Of a DNA stretch of 29,784 nucleotides, positions 1-7,309 are shown piece after piece (positions within the stretch are counted from its first letter, which is position 1; each line of letters begins with the position of its first letter). Both the position numbers and the translations under genes were made by a program. The notes under the pieces were generated by a model. That model was given only the letters and a program-made list of their open reading frames with translations, did no database searches and was not told the origin of the DNA. Source of the stretch: JACRAO01 sp964490895 (GTDB lineage Bacteria; Bdellovibrionota; UBA1018); contig CAZBEI010000030.1 of the NCBI GenBank assembly GCA_964490895.1, positions 1-29,784 of the forward strand. The letters are read 5' to 3'.

Positions 1-716
1 TTGGCAAAAGCATAACGAAGTTTTACTGGCACTGATTCAGAATTTCCGAACATCACGGTACCTTTCAAATCAGTCGGAGTCTTTGTAGCGTCGGCCCGCA
101 TATTCATCTTTGGAAAAACCATTTGTGCAGTCAATGTCTTCGTTCCGGCTGAGCTAATATCATATTTTACATGCATTCCTGTCGTAGCGGCTTTTGTGCC
201 AAAGGCTAGGTGATCCATAAAGAGCTCACCCTTATTTTTACTGTCATCATTTTTATAACTCCACTGCAGGTTGAGAAGACGATTAAAATTAGCCGCAGTC
301 AAACAAGCACTCCCACTGATTGTCGTATTACAAATCCAGCAGGAGGCACTTTTATCATAAGTAGACCCTGCAGCATTTTCTGTTACAGCGCACCTAAATG
401 TTGTATTCCCTTTCGTTTTTGTAATGTTTCCAGTTGCGTTTACTCCAAAATCTTTTTCAAGTTTACACAAAATATTATTTACCATTCCCATCATTCCATA
501 TTCTTTCATGTCTTCTTGATCAGCACTGCTCGGATTTTCTTTGACTCCACCTTCTTTATTATGTGAACATTTTCTCTGTTTCGAACGGTTTTTTTCTGAC
601 CCAAAAAATAACTTAAAAATCCCATGGCCATCTTTGCCACCTGCTGCAAACGCAGGGGACTGCAAAGCTAAAGACAATAAAATAATAAAAAATGCCACTT
701 TTTTTGAATGACTCAT
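1..716 (-). CDS. Secreted protein of unknown function, 3' end beyond the window
   Basis: The minus-strand frame is open from an ATG at 716 to the left edge (238 codons, no stop). The start is preceded by a good Shine-Dalgarno (AAAGGGGAT). The N-terminus is a clear Sec signal peptide: MSHSKK, a hydrophobic stretch of about 13 residues, then AFA-AGGKDGHG. The mature part is polar, with Cys residues around positions 51, 84, 109, 125, 128 and 136, which could form disulfides in the periplasm or outside the cell. I recognise no family. It lies 15 nt downstream of the small lipoprotein gene on the same strand, so the two are probably co-transcribed. The C-terminus is outside the window, so full length and any anchoring domain are unknown. 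Confidence 0.75.
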   Translation of the reverse strand, partial: MSHSKKVAFFIILLSLALQSPAFAAGGKDGHGIFKLFFGSEKNRSKQRKCSHNKEGGVKENPSSADQEDMKEYGMMGMVNNILCKLEKDFGVNATGNITKTKGNTTFRCAVTENAAGSTYDKSASCWICNTTISGSACLTAANFNRLLNLQWSYKNDDSKNKGELFMDHLAFGTKAATTGMHVKYDISSAGTKTLTAQMVFPKMNMRADATKTPTDLKGTVMFGNSESVPVKLRYAFA

Positions 717-731
717 ATGGATCCCCTTTTC

Positions 732-875
732 TCAAACATTGACCGTTGGGAAAAAACTTGTCCCTGTATCTTCTGTCGTGTCTGTATTGCTTTTTCCGCA
801 AGATAAAATAGCAAGCGCCACTACAGCCAATAAAACCAATAAACTACTCAATAAAACTGCCTTACGATTTGTCAT
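732..875 (-). CDS. Small (47 aa) lipoprotein
   Basis: Start ATG at 875, behind AGAGGT with a 5-nt spacer; stop TGA at 732. The product begins MTNRKAVLL, continues with a hydrophobic run and ends that run in the lipobox ILSC (Cys26). After it come about 20 polar, Thr- and Asp-rich residues ending PTVNV. This is the architecture of a tiny membrane-tethered lipoprotein; no catalytic domain can fit. It is the first gene of a probable two-gene operon with the secreted protein downstream. Function is unknown. The lipobox plus correctly placed ribosome site make a real gene more likely than chance. Confidence 0.7.
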   Translation of the reverse strand: MTNRKAVLLSSLLVLLAVVALAILSCGKSNTDTTEDTGTSFFPTVNV

Positions 876-890
876 AAAATACCTCTTTGC

Positions 891-936
891 AATTCTATTT
901 CTATACCCACTCTACATCAAGAATCGAAATAGAATT
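891..936. promoter_or_regulatory. Inverted repeat overlapping a possible promoter for the small lipoprotein
   Basis: Two perfect 11-bp inverted arms (aattctatttc at 891-901 and gaaatagaatt at 926-936) are separated by 24 bp. On the minus strand, TTGATG (920-915) and TAGAAT (897-892) are spaced 17 bp, matching a sigma70 promoter that the dyad encloses. That start point would fall almost on the ribosome site of the lipoprotein, leaving a very short leader, so the promoter call is tentative. The dyad lies between divergent genes and could bind a regulator affecting either. Confidence 0.35.
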
Positions 937-987
937 TTTAGTCATTGTGCATAAAAAAAAAATATGTTTACTTATTATTAATAGTCT

Positions 988-1917
988 ATGAAAAAAATTT
1001 TAATTCAAGTCTTTTTTGTTTTTCTTTTACAAGAGACAAAAGCAATGGCTTCAAATTATCATCTCGTGGGCTGGCTCAATGCAGCTGTGCCTGGAGCAGG
1101 CCAAAGTCTTTTAGGAAATCCTGGTCTAGGAGCACTGCAGGCTGGGCTTGAAATTAGTACTTTTTATGTTGGATTTCAACTCTCACAGAGAACACCCATG
1201 ACTCTAGATGGAGTTCCAGCAGAATTGCCCTCGTTCAAAAAAGGGCAAAAAGGATTCCGCGTGAGCATAAACACAGCCATTTATGCCAACTTTTTGCAAG
1301 AATTTGGAATCAAGTATCACATGGTCAATACTTTTTTAGCTTACCGAGACGCTGCCCAAAATGACCCAGAAGCCAGTTCTTATATCGATCAAAAATCCAC
1401 ACTAAAGATGTTTTTGGAGCCTTTTCAAAAAGAAAACCTGTTCAATCCTTGGGTTTATATCCCCATTGCCATCCTTGGAGCCTATACCCTGAGTGATTAT
1501 TTTGCGTCTCGCGCAACCACTCCAAAAGTGCAAGGAATGACCACGTATTCCAATTTTTTATACGCGTTGTATTATGGCGGATGGCAACCCCACGGAAGCG
1601 GAGTGCCAGAAGAAATGTTTTACCGGGGCTTTTTACAAAATGAGTTCTATCACCTCATTGCCTCTCCCTTTTTTGCAATCCCTATGTCTACATTGCTTTT
1701 TGCTCTTTCGCATGAGCCCGGAGATGGCCGGATCACTGCGGCCGTGGCAGGATCGTACATGGGCTTTTTGGCTCATAAGTATCATGGAAATTTGGGCCCA
1801 GGCACCACCATTCATTTTTGGGGAGGAGTACTTTTAGGAATTGAGGCTATTTTATTAAACCATGACGGACAACGCATCACGCCACCTGCGTCTTTTTATG
1901 TCCAAATTGGTTTTTAA
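988..1917 (+). CDS. CPBP (CAAX/ABI) family membrane metalloprotease
   Basis: A 309-aa protein with an N-terminal signal or TM segment, an internal TM near residues 156-172, and a C-terminal CPBP domain. The family motifs are visible: EEMFYR (208-213, EExxxR), FALSH (238-242, FxxxH) and HFWGG (276-280, where the usual third motif is HxxxN/D). CPBP proteases are intramembrane enzymes related to Rce1; in bacteria they act in bacteriocin immunity, peptide maturation or unknown processing. The last residue of the third motif is G rather than N/D, so activity should not be assumed. The ATG at 988 lacks a strong SD but gives a plausible signal peptide. The gene ends convergently with the next, overlapping by 4 nt. 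Confidence 0.85.
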   Translation: MKKILIQVFFVFLLQETKAMASNYHLVGWLNAAVPGAGQSLLGNPGLGALQAGLEISTFYVGFQLSQRTPMTLDGVPAELPSFKKGQKGFRVSINTAIYANFLQEFGIKYHMVNTFLAYRDAAQNDPEASSYIDQKSTLKMFLEPFQKENLFNPWVYIPIAILGAYTLSDYFASRATTPKVQGMTTYSNFLYALYYGGWQPHGSGVPEEMFYRGFLQNEFYHLIASPFFAIPMSTLLFALSHEPGDGRITAAVAGSYMGFLAHKYHGNLGPGTTIHFWGGVLLGIEAILLNHDGQRITPPASFYVQIGF

Positions 1918-2465
1918 ATCCACCACCCTATGCTCCAAATAATGATGGGCTGCAGCGATCTCAATTCGTTTTCTGGAGAGTTGCTGCCAAAATAAGAAAG
2001 TCCCAGCCCTAAATCAGTATTGATTCCATGTGGAAAATGCCACCGATAGGCTAAGTAGGCGCCAATACCCAACAAATTGGCTGTGCTTGTTTTATTGTTA
2101 CTCGAACTTTTATTCTGAGAGACCACATGAATAAAATAAACGGGAACCCCAAGGGCCCATCCATCTTCTAGATAACTCGAATCAAGGTAAAAAACAGGTC
2201 CTATTCCAGCTTGGTAAATAAAAACTTTTCTTGCTGTATTCGATACAGTCAAAGTAGACACAGAAGGTCCAAAGCTCCAGGAGTCTTTGATTTTAAACTC
2301 AAGATCTAGCCCATAAACTCCAAACAAAAGTCCAAGTGGAGCTGTTTTAATGTTTAAAAAATGACTCTCTGCTGCGGCCGTTTGATTTTCGTTTTCACTC
2401 CCTTGAGCCAATAAAGAAACCAAAAGGAGAAACCCCACTATTTTAAACTGACACATTGTACTCAA
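1914..2465 (-). CDS. Small outer-membrane beta-barrel protein
   Basis: A 183-aa product with a signal peptide (hydrophobic core GFLLLVSLLA, then QGSENEN), followed by alternating aromatic/polar strands rich in Gly, Tyr and Trp and a terminal WSIGWWI. This is typical of an 8-stranded outer-membrane barrel closing on an aromatic residue. No specific family is recognised. The start may be the second Met (2456) rather than 2465; both leave the signal peptide intact. It faces the divergent Omp85-like gene across about 130 bp and runs tail-to-tail into the CPBP protease gene. Confidence 0.7.
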   Translation of the reverse strand: MSTMCQFKIVGFLLLVSLLAQGSENENQTAAAESHFLNIKTAPLGLLFGVYGLDLEFKIKDSWSFGPSVSTLTVSNTARKVFIYQAGIGPVFYLDSSYLEDGWALGVPVYFIHVVSQNKSSSNNKTSTANLLGIGAYLAYRWHFPHGINTDLGLGLSYFGSNSPENELRSLQPIIIWSIGWWI

Positions 2466-2539
2466 GTGTAAAAGATGACGTCAGAAGAAACAAGAAATTT
2501 TCCGCTATTTCTCAAAATAATCTTTGTGCACCTCACCGC

Positions 2540-2569
2540 TTTACAACAGCATCTTTATAAAGTTATAAT
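2540..2569 (+). promoter_or_regulatory. Sigma70-type promoter for the Omp85-like gene
   Basis: TTTACA at 2540-2545 and a consensus TATAAT at 2564-2569 are 18 bp apart. The predicted start near 2576 leaves a leader of about 20 nt before the ATG at 2596. Direct sequence match, untested. Confidence 0.45.
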
Positions 2570-2595
2570 TTTATTGGTAGAATACATTGCAACTC

Positions 2596-3660
2596 ATGAC
2601 AAAACTTCTAATCATACTCCTTCTCTCTATTCCGCCTTTTCTCCAGCAAACTTTAGCAGCGCCAGAAAACTTTACTCAGCAAGGCTCCCTCAATAGCGAC
2701 GCTCGTACAAAAATCTCGCATGGAAAATCCATCTGCCCTATTTTGGGATACGATCCTACTTTCGGATTTCTTTTGGGAGGAGCTTTTTTTAACGGAAACA
2801 CAGAATCAGCGTGGGTCAATCAGTTCGATGCGCTTTTTTATGGCGCCTTCAAAGCAGGCCTGGGTCTCGAACTTAAACTTAAACTATGGGATACAGAGAG
2901 GCTTGTCTATTATATAGAATCAGGTGGAAATAGTCTTTTTGACTCCTACTTTGGCGAAGGTCAAACTGACTTAAAAAATCAAAAAAAGATCGATAACCTA
3001 AAACTCTATTTAAACCCTTCGGCATGGTATCGAATCACAAAAAGTTTAAGCACTGGACTCTTGCTCAAACTCAGAAGTAGAAATGAATTTGGAGTCAATG
3101 GAGATCGCTCACAGAGAGTTTTTGGGAGTGAGTTTACACCCCTGCTTGGTGTGGCAATACGAAGCGACACTCGGAATCATGAGATCGCTCCTAAAACAGG
3201 AAACTACGCAGAACTGAGAGCAGATTATGGACCAAGTTTAGATTTTAGCCGCCTCCAATTTGAGGATCGAAAATACTTGGAGTTAACTCCTGCTTGGGTC
3301 TTTGTCCTACAAGCAAAAGCAGGAGCCTCATTTGGGGAGCCCGGTTATTTATATCGTTATTCTCTAGGAGGAGAAAATATCCTGCGCGGTTATCAAGCCA
3401 ACCGATTAAGAGGGCGATACTTTTATCTCTTTCAGGCCGAAAATCGTTACTCTCTCCTGCGTTGGCTCTCAGTAAATCTTTTTTCAGGCCTGGGGGACGT
3501 GGGGGATAAAAACCTCTCTGATTTTTCTGTCCCGCGAATCACAGGTGGATTTGGATTGAGGGTAGGGCTCCCCCCTGACAACGTTGCAAAAGTGAGGATA
3601 GATCTTGGATTTGCTAGAGATGAGGTCTCTTTTTATTTAAACTTCAATGAGGCGTTTTAG
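2596..3660 (+). CDS. BamA/TamA-type (Omp85) barrel protein without POTRA domains
   Basis: Signal peptide MTKLLIILLLSIP...TLAA, then directly a barrel: the mature protein opens with PILGYDPTFGFLLGGAFF and ends in the aromatic NFNEAF. The Omp85 loop-6 motif is seen as GGENILRGYQANRLRG (about residues 255-270 from this ATG), containing the conserved RGY. At 354 aa there is room only for the 16-stranded barrel; no POTRA repeats are present, unlike BamA or TamA. Short forms of this type occur widely, with unknown roles in lipid or protein export. I prefer the ATG at 2596 over an upstream TTG at 2587, since it fits the promoter and signal peptide. Confidence 0.85.
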   Translation: MTKLLIILLLSIPPFLQQTLAAPENFTQQGSLNSDARTKISHGKSICPILGYDPTFGFLLGGAFFNGNTESAWVNQFDALFYGAFKAGLGLELKLKLWDTERLVYYIESGGNSLFDSYFGEGQTDLKNQKKIDNLKLYLNPSAWYRITKSLSTGLLLKLRSRNEFGVNGDRSQRVFGSEFTPLLGVAIRSDTRNHEIAPKTGNYAELRADYGPSLDFSRLQFEDRKYLELTPAWVFVLQAKAGASFGEPGYLYRYSLGGENILRGYQANRLRGRYFYLFQAENRYSLLRWLSVNLFSGLGDVGDKNLSDFSVPRITGGFGLRVGLPPDNVAKVRIDLGFARDEVSFYLNFNEAF

Positions 3661-4062
3661 TTTTTTAGAGCCTAATTTTACTCTCCTAGTCTTCTCTATT
3701 TTATTTAGGATTTGGTGCTTAATTGTATCAAAAGCTCTCTTCATATCAATGGGCTGTATATTCTAAACGATGTTTCGGAACCAGTTATCCGATCGCAAAT
3801 TCTAGGAGTGCTTTGTAATCGCCCTTATCAGCGGATAAGAGAGACTTTATATAAAGCGAGTTCGGAGTTAGCAGCATAATTACGAACTCGCTCTATCTAA
3901 CATCGACCCGGCTATATTCCCCTTATGTTCTCAAGATAAACGAAGGAATTGAACTAGCGAGGAACGATGTCGCTGGAAATAACTTTGCAATTCTTTTTTG
4001 AAAGAATGACTTCTACCCGGTTCCAGGGCCATTTATATTACAGTGAGGTTTATTGCAAGAGC
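3661..4062. other. Gene-free, dyad-rich stretch next to a recombinase remnant
   Basis: About 400 nt with no supportable coding frame. It contains CTTATC-AGCG-GATAAG (3824-3839) and a strong 10-bp hairpin (arms 3855-3864 and 3883-3892, 18-nt loop). It may be the unrecognisable 3' part of the integrase relic to its right, an intergenic hairpin downstream of the Omp85 gene, or part of a recombination site. Nothing else is seen. Confidence 0.45.
3855..3892. repeat. 10-bp perfect inverted repeat (hairpin)
   Basis: AGCGAGTTCG and CGAACTCGCT flank an 18-nt loop that itself contains GAGTTAGC. There is no T-run directly after it on either strand, so it does not look like a standard intrinsic terminator. 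It lies between the Omp85-like gene and the integrase remnant. Confidence 0.6.
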
Positions 4063-4352
4063 TTATTTTATGCGACTTGTCATTTTAGCAAACGCACTTA
4101 TTTTTATCCAGAAATCGACACAGTAGTAACGCCAGTTCAGCGCGAACTGCTGGCATACTCGAGCGCAAGCTTGTTCGAGTGTCATCGTTTCTTGAAATCC
4201 AAGGCAATTCCACTTTTTTTTGGAATGTCCCATTCTCGTCTTGGTTTTTTAGAGATAGAGTTCACCGTATCTTTTTTCTTGTAGCTGAGAAATTGTATTT
4301 TCCAGTTTGGCAAAGATTGTTTGTTTTTAAGAGCACGAACGTAGTAACCCAT
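4063..4352 (-). pseudogene. N-terminal remnant of a site-specific integrase (tyrosine-recombinase type), frameshifted
   Basis: From the ATG at 4352 (SD TGGAGG) the frame reads MGYYVRALKNKQSLPNWKIQ, then SYKKKDTVNS and REWDIPKK, ending at a TGA (4184-4182). This resembles, from memory, the N-terminus of site-specific integrases seen in Bdellovibrio- and Leptospira-like genomes. After a run of 8 A (minus strand; complement of 4214-4221), the expected continuation WNCLGFQETMTLEQACARV is found in the next frame (4212 downward), which closes at 4063. One lost A (9 to 8) explains the break. No catalytic core (R..HxxR..Y) survives. The gene is dead or wrongly sequenced here. The alternative is two chance ORFs, but the in-register resemblance across the shift argues against that. 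Confidence 0.55.
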
Positions 4353-4698
4353 GGAAACCTCCAGTCATGTGACTTTGAGATTCCATCGATATTTTTGAAT
4401 TCAAACTTAAATCATACCTTGTCCGAATCTGACAAGGTTTTTGCCTATAACCATCTAAAATTATAGAGAAAACTGGCGTCCCCCAATCCCGGTTTAAGCT
4501 CCACTTACAAGTTTTCGCAAGCATTGACTGGAAAGAAGTTTGACTGGGAATTGGCCCCGCTAGCCATAACGTAAAGTCATTTTTTGATACAATTGCCATT
4601 GCAGGACCAAATTGCTGCTCAAGTTTAAAACCTAAAAACTGTGTGTAGAATGAGATTGATTTTTCAACATCATTTACTAAATATCTGAAAGATGCCAT
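4327..4698 (-). pseudogene. Decayed VOC (glyoxalase/bleomycin-resistance-like) protein
   Basis: From the ATG at 4698 (SD AGGGAGC) the first half is a textbook VOC half: MASFRYLVNDVEKSISFYTQ, then FLGFKLEQQFGPAMAIV and TLWLAGP. The matching C-terminal half (GG..ILxEDPSGNxIELF) is absent; after about residue 50 the sequence is unrelated-looking and runs through the start of the integrase remnant to a stop at 4327. Total length (123 codons) happens to match the family, but the second metal-ligand/fold half is missing, so I read it as a degraded gene truncated by the recombinase insertion or by several indels. A divergent intact protein is possible but less likely. Confidence 0.6.
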
Positions 4699-4772
4699 TA
4701 GAAGCTCCCTGTTAATCTTGAGGTAATATGTATTCAATTTAAAATCATTTGTCAATTTGACTGAAGATTTGA

Positions 4773-4988
4773 TTAATGTACTCCAGGTTTTGAAGGAAGT
4801 GCGTGCAATTGTGTTTGAGATGATCCAATTTTTTCAATTTTTATTGTCCAATCTTTGATCTGTTTTGCCACCCGTTTTTGAATGGTATCTGCATATTCCG
4901 AGAGGCATTTCCAAGATTTATGGAGGGCTGTTTTACCATCGAGCCTTAATGTCCTACAAAAATACACAGTCCCTGTATTAAAAAACAA
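4773..4988 (-). CDS. Doubtful small ORF downstream of the HNH gene
   Basis: An open frame of about 70 codons (TTG at 4988) with protein-like composition, for instance CLSEYADTIQKRVAKQIKDW, which could form an amphipathic helix. There is no convincing SD and no recognised family. The frame stays open upstream for another 20 or so codons into the HNH gene end, so it could be the tail of a broken gene. Listed because it fills the gap between the HNH and VOC genes; low confidence. Confidence 0.2.
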   Translation of the reverse strand: MFFNTGTVYFCRTLRLDGKTALHKSWKCLSEYADTIQKRVAKQIKDWTIKIEKIGSSQTQLHALPSKPGVH

Positions 4989-5020
4989 AGCAGAGGTAAA
5001 CAGCGATAACCGTTGTTTTT

Positions 5021-6055
5021 TCAGCGATTCAAATACCCATTCATTTTATTTTCACCAAAAATTCTTTTCGCCTCAAGTAAGTTATGTGGTTTACATCGAA
5101 GTCTGAGGTTCTCTAGGGTGCTCTCTCCTCCTAGTGCTACTGGCTGCACATGGTCGAACTCTAAGCCATAAGTGCTTCCGCAGATTTTATGTGAGAGTGG
5201 GTCCTGAAAAGTGCAGCGACCATGATCTCTTTGGTAGACCTTCTGTTTTATTTCATTTGGAATAGTACGACTTGTTTTTTTTAACTCCGCTGCGGAGTTT
5301 TGAAGTTGAGATTTTACTTTTTCAGCATGCTTTGTGTCTTCTGTTGGATCTGGTTGTATTACTTGATTTCCACTTTTTTCTTTTCTGTTTTTTTTATTCT
5401 TTTCTTTGAGTTCTGGATCAATTTGCTTAAGCCAGTGATCAGCCATAAGCGTAAGTAACTCCGCATAACTAGGATTAGGGTTTTGATGCGCAGTGAGCTC
5501 TTTGATTCTTTGTAATTTCTTAAGGAGTTCTTGGTCTAAAATCAGTTTTATTTCTGTTTTAGTCTCAGAGACAACGCGTTCTTTTTCTTGAGGCAGCATC
5601 GTTTTTTCTGGATCTTGACTAACCGTATAGAGAAGCCTTTGGCATTCCTCTTGGGTTTTGCCTTCGATTTTGCTGATAAGATCTAGTTTCTCTTCTGAGC
5701 TAAACTCTTTATGGCAGTGCTTTTTTTCTTTTTCAAAAAAATACTGCAGTGTGCTCATATTGCTCAGTGACACTTTTCCTTCATTCAATGCTGCTTCTAC
5801 TTTCTTCTGAGCAGGTTCTGGAAGGTCTTTTAGAAGCTTCATGGCTTTGACTCTCCTTCCGGCAGATCCAGGTGTGTAGCCCAGTTCTTCAACACAGTAA
5901 GTGAAGAGATTAGAATAACCTCTTTCTAGATGAAGCCCTCTACTGGATACTTCTCTTAGGTGCCACAGGACTTGAGTGGTGAGTTGACGTTCTTGGGAAA
6001 CCAGGTTTTTAGTTTGATCCCAGAGTTCGAGATTGGATAAGTGTTTAAGGTTCAT
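5021..6055 (-). CDS. HNH endonuclease domain protein
   Basis: A 344-aa protein starting at ATG 6055 behind GGAGGAG (8-nt spacer). The N-terminal half (about 1-120) is helical and resembles the DUF222-like region that precedes HNH domains; a charged linker follows. The C-terminus carries the HNH fold: YQRDHGRCTF (about 275-285), a CG pair in KICGSTYGLEFDHV (with the FDHVQP histidine), and ENLRLRCKPHN. This gives the two Cys pairs expected for a structural zinc and the His/Asn catalytic set. Such proteins cut DNA and are often multi-copy in Bdellovibrio-like genomes; their biological role is unclear. It is intact, unlike its neighbours on both sides. Confidence 0.9.
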   Translation of the reverse strand: MNLKHLSNLELWDQTKNLVSQERQLTTQVLWHLREVSSRGLHLERGYSNLFTYCVEELGYTPGSAGRRVKAMKLLKDLPEPAQKKVEAALNEGKVSLSNMSTLQYFFEKEKKHCHKEFSSEEKLDLISKIEGKTQEECQRLLYTVSQDPEKTMLPQEKERVVSETKTEIKLILDQELLKKLQRIKELTAHQNPNPSYAELLTLMADHWLKQIDPELKEKNKKNRKEKSGNQVIQPDPTEDTKHAEKVKSQLQNSAAELKKTSRTIPNEIKQKVYQRDHGRCTFQDPLSHKICGSTYGLEFDHVQPVALGGESTLENLRLRCKPHNLLEAKRIFGENKMNGYLNR

Positions 6056-6314
6056 TTTAATATCTCCTCCAAGAACGTCTGTATCATTATATTTAAAAAG
6101 CTAAACCGAGGGGTCTGGTTGCTCAATAGGACAAGAATTTTTTTAAAAGGCTATTAAAACAAAACTGCAGAAAAAAACCCTCTTAAACAGGCTGTAAACG
6201 ACGGTGTAGGGCCTTTAAAAGGGGCACTGAAAAAATAAGTTTATTCATTTTTAATTTCGTTATTTTCTCCTGAAACGTGTCAAGTGCTTTTTTATTTTTT
6301 TTGTAAGGCCTCAG

Positions 6315-6694
6315 TTATTGGGGCTGTTTCCTGTAGAGGATAGTCGCAACTCCTCCGAGAATAAGAAAAAGAGGCCAAACTTTTTGCCAATCAAGGTCTA
6401 GCATCAAAACAACAGCAACGATTAAAATTGTAATCCCTGAGATGAGCGGTTTGTACACAGCTCCAGTGAGTCTTCCTTTAGATTGATAAGATACCAAGCC
6501 CTATAAAAACTTCCCAATGCTGGTACAAAAATAAAGAGTGTCCACCACTTTTCAGGGATTGGGAATCCAAAGTTATTGAGTAGAAAGACGCAGCCTAGTC
6601 CAATGAGAATAAACCCTCCTAACAAATGAGATCGATGGCCTGTACTATTATGAAGATCAGATCTATTATTCTCGGCCGTTTCTGTGTTACTCAT
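6315..6694 (-). pseudogene. LiaI/LiaF-like (DUF5668) membrane protein, split by a frameshift
   Basis: ATG at 6694 behind GAGGAG. The first half reads MSNTETAENNRSD, then LLGGFILIGLGCVFLLNN (TM1), the conserved WWTLFIFVPALGSFYRAW (TM2), and goes out of frame at about 6490. The rest is found intact in another frame (6497-6315): QSKGRLTGAVYKPLISG, a third TM, then the KVWPLFLILGGVATILYR repeat. The halves join at RAW/SKGRL with one lost base. The four-helix, WP-containing pattern is that of LiaI/LiaF-type transmembrane domains of unknown or stress-sensing function. No slippery heptamer is apparent, so a recent mutation or sequencing error is more likely than programmed shifting. Confidence 0.7.
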
Positions 6695-6819
6695 GGGCAA
6701 CTCCTCGCATGGCCAAGTGCACAAGTCAACCCTCGGTGTAGGCTTTCCAGGAAAGGGTACCGCAGCCCGGGCGCTGGCAATTAGGGCTTGGTTTTCTGGA
6801 CTCACGACTTACGAAAGGC

Positions 6820-6830
6820 AGGAGGTGATC
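6820..6830 (+). promoter_or_regulatory. Full-length Shine-Dalgarno before the HTH gene
   Basis: AGGAGGTGATC is an 11-nt match to the complement of the 16S rRNA 3' end (GATCACCTCCT). It is placed 7 nt (from GGAGG) before the ATG at 6833. It is unusually long and marks that ATG as a true start. Confidence 0.6.
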
Positions 6831-6832
6831 AA

Positions 6833-7087
6833 ATGAATGTGCCACTTTACACTGATAAAAAACCACAATTAAAAATACGTATTGTAATCCAGCGCGAATT
6901 ATTAAAACGCGGGTGAAGTTATCGGAGACTTTCTGAAATGACGGGCGTGCCAGTGTGGTTGGGTTTGCTCTTGAATGGTGAGGATCTGAAAAGGACCCAC
7001 TTTTTGCAGATTTGCAGTGGACCAGAACCGCATGAAATAGTCAGTGATTTCCCATTCCCAAAGAATTCATTCAATCTCTCCAGCTAA
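6833..7087 (+). pseudogene. Small HTH (XRE-like) DNA-binding protein with in-frame TGA at codon 28
   Basis: From the ATG the frame reads MNVPLYTDKKPQLKIRIV, then QRELLKRG, TGA (6914-6916), then SYRRLSEMTGVPVWLGLLLN and RTHFLQICSG in the same frame, to TAA at 7085-7087 (84 codons). The text on both sides of the TGA forms one helix-turn-helix pattern (RELLKRGxSYRRLSEMTGVP), so a Trp/other codon probably mutated to TGA. The strongest SD of the window precedes it. The HTH reading rests on pattern resemblance only. It is a nonsense-mutated regulator, or less likely a gene with TGA readthrough. Confidence 0.45.
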
Positions 7088-7219
7088 GAAAGTGGCATGC
7101 CCATGAGTTCGCGATATGCACTTAGGTTGTTTCAACGAATTGTAAAATCTACTTCCTTGCTCCACCAAAAAAACGGATTAGCCAATGATTTTAATTGCTT
7201 AACTCAATACGATAAAATA

Positions 7220-7292
7220 CGTCCCTACGGGGATTCGAACCCCGGTTTACGCCGTGAGAAGGCGTCGTCCTAGGCCTCTAGACGATAGGGAC
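7220..7292 (-). tRNA. tRNA-Glu (anticodon CTC)
   Basis: The minus strand folds into a full cloverleaf: acceptor GTCCCTA/TAGGGAC, D arm GTCTAGAGGCCTAGGAC, anticodon stem ACGCC/GGCGT with loop TTCTCAC (anticodon CTC, decoding GAG), T stem CGGGG/CCCCG with loop TTCGAAT, and discriminator G. CCA is not encoded. The body closely resembles bacterial tRNA-Glu, but the wobble base is C rather than the usual U. It lies 17 nt after the grxD stop on the same strand and may be cut from the end of that operon's transcript. Confidence 0.97.
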
Positions 7293-7309
7293 ACAGGTGA
7301 CACAAACGA

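Noticed and set aside
210..566. Plus-strand 118-codon ORF
   Set aside because: It is the antisense of the signal-peptide-bearing secreted protein on the minus strand.
4179..4466. Plus-strand ORFs at 3967-4284 and 4179-4466
   Set aside because: Composition and lack of SD point to shadows opposite the integrase relic, whose minus-strand frames make sense.
6695..6805. N-terminal extension of the LiaI/LiaF-like protein
   Set aside because: The ATG at 6694 has a good SD and the extension shows no family similarity.
6693..6836. A 47-codon plus-strand frame (MGNSSHGQVHK...ERQEVIK) ending in an ATGA overlap with the HTH start
   Set aside because: The GC-richer stretch 6700-6830 is open in several frames on both strands; the ATG is just the palindrome CATG shared with the opposite gene's start, and there is no SD.
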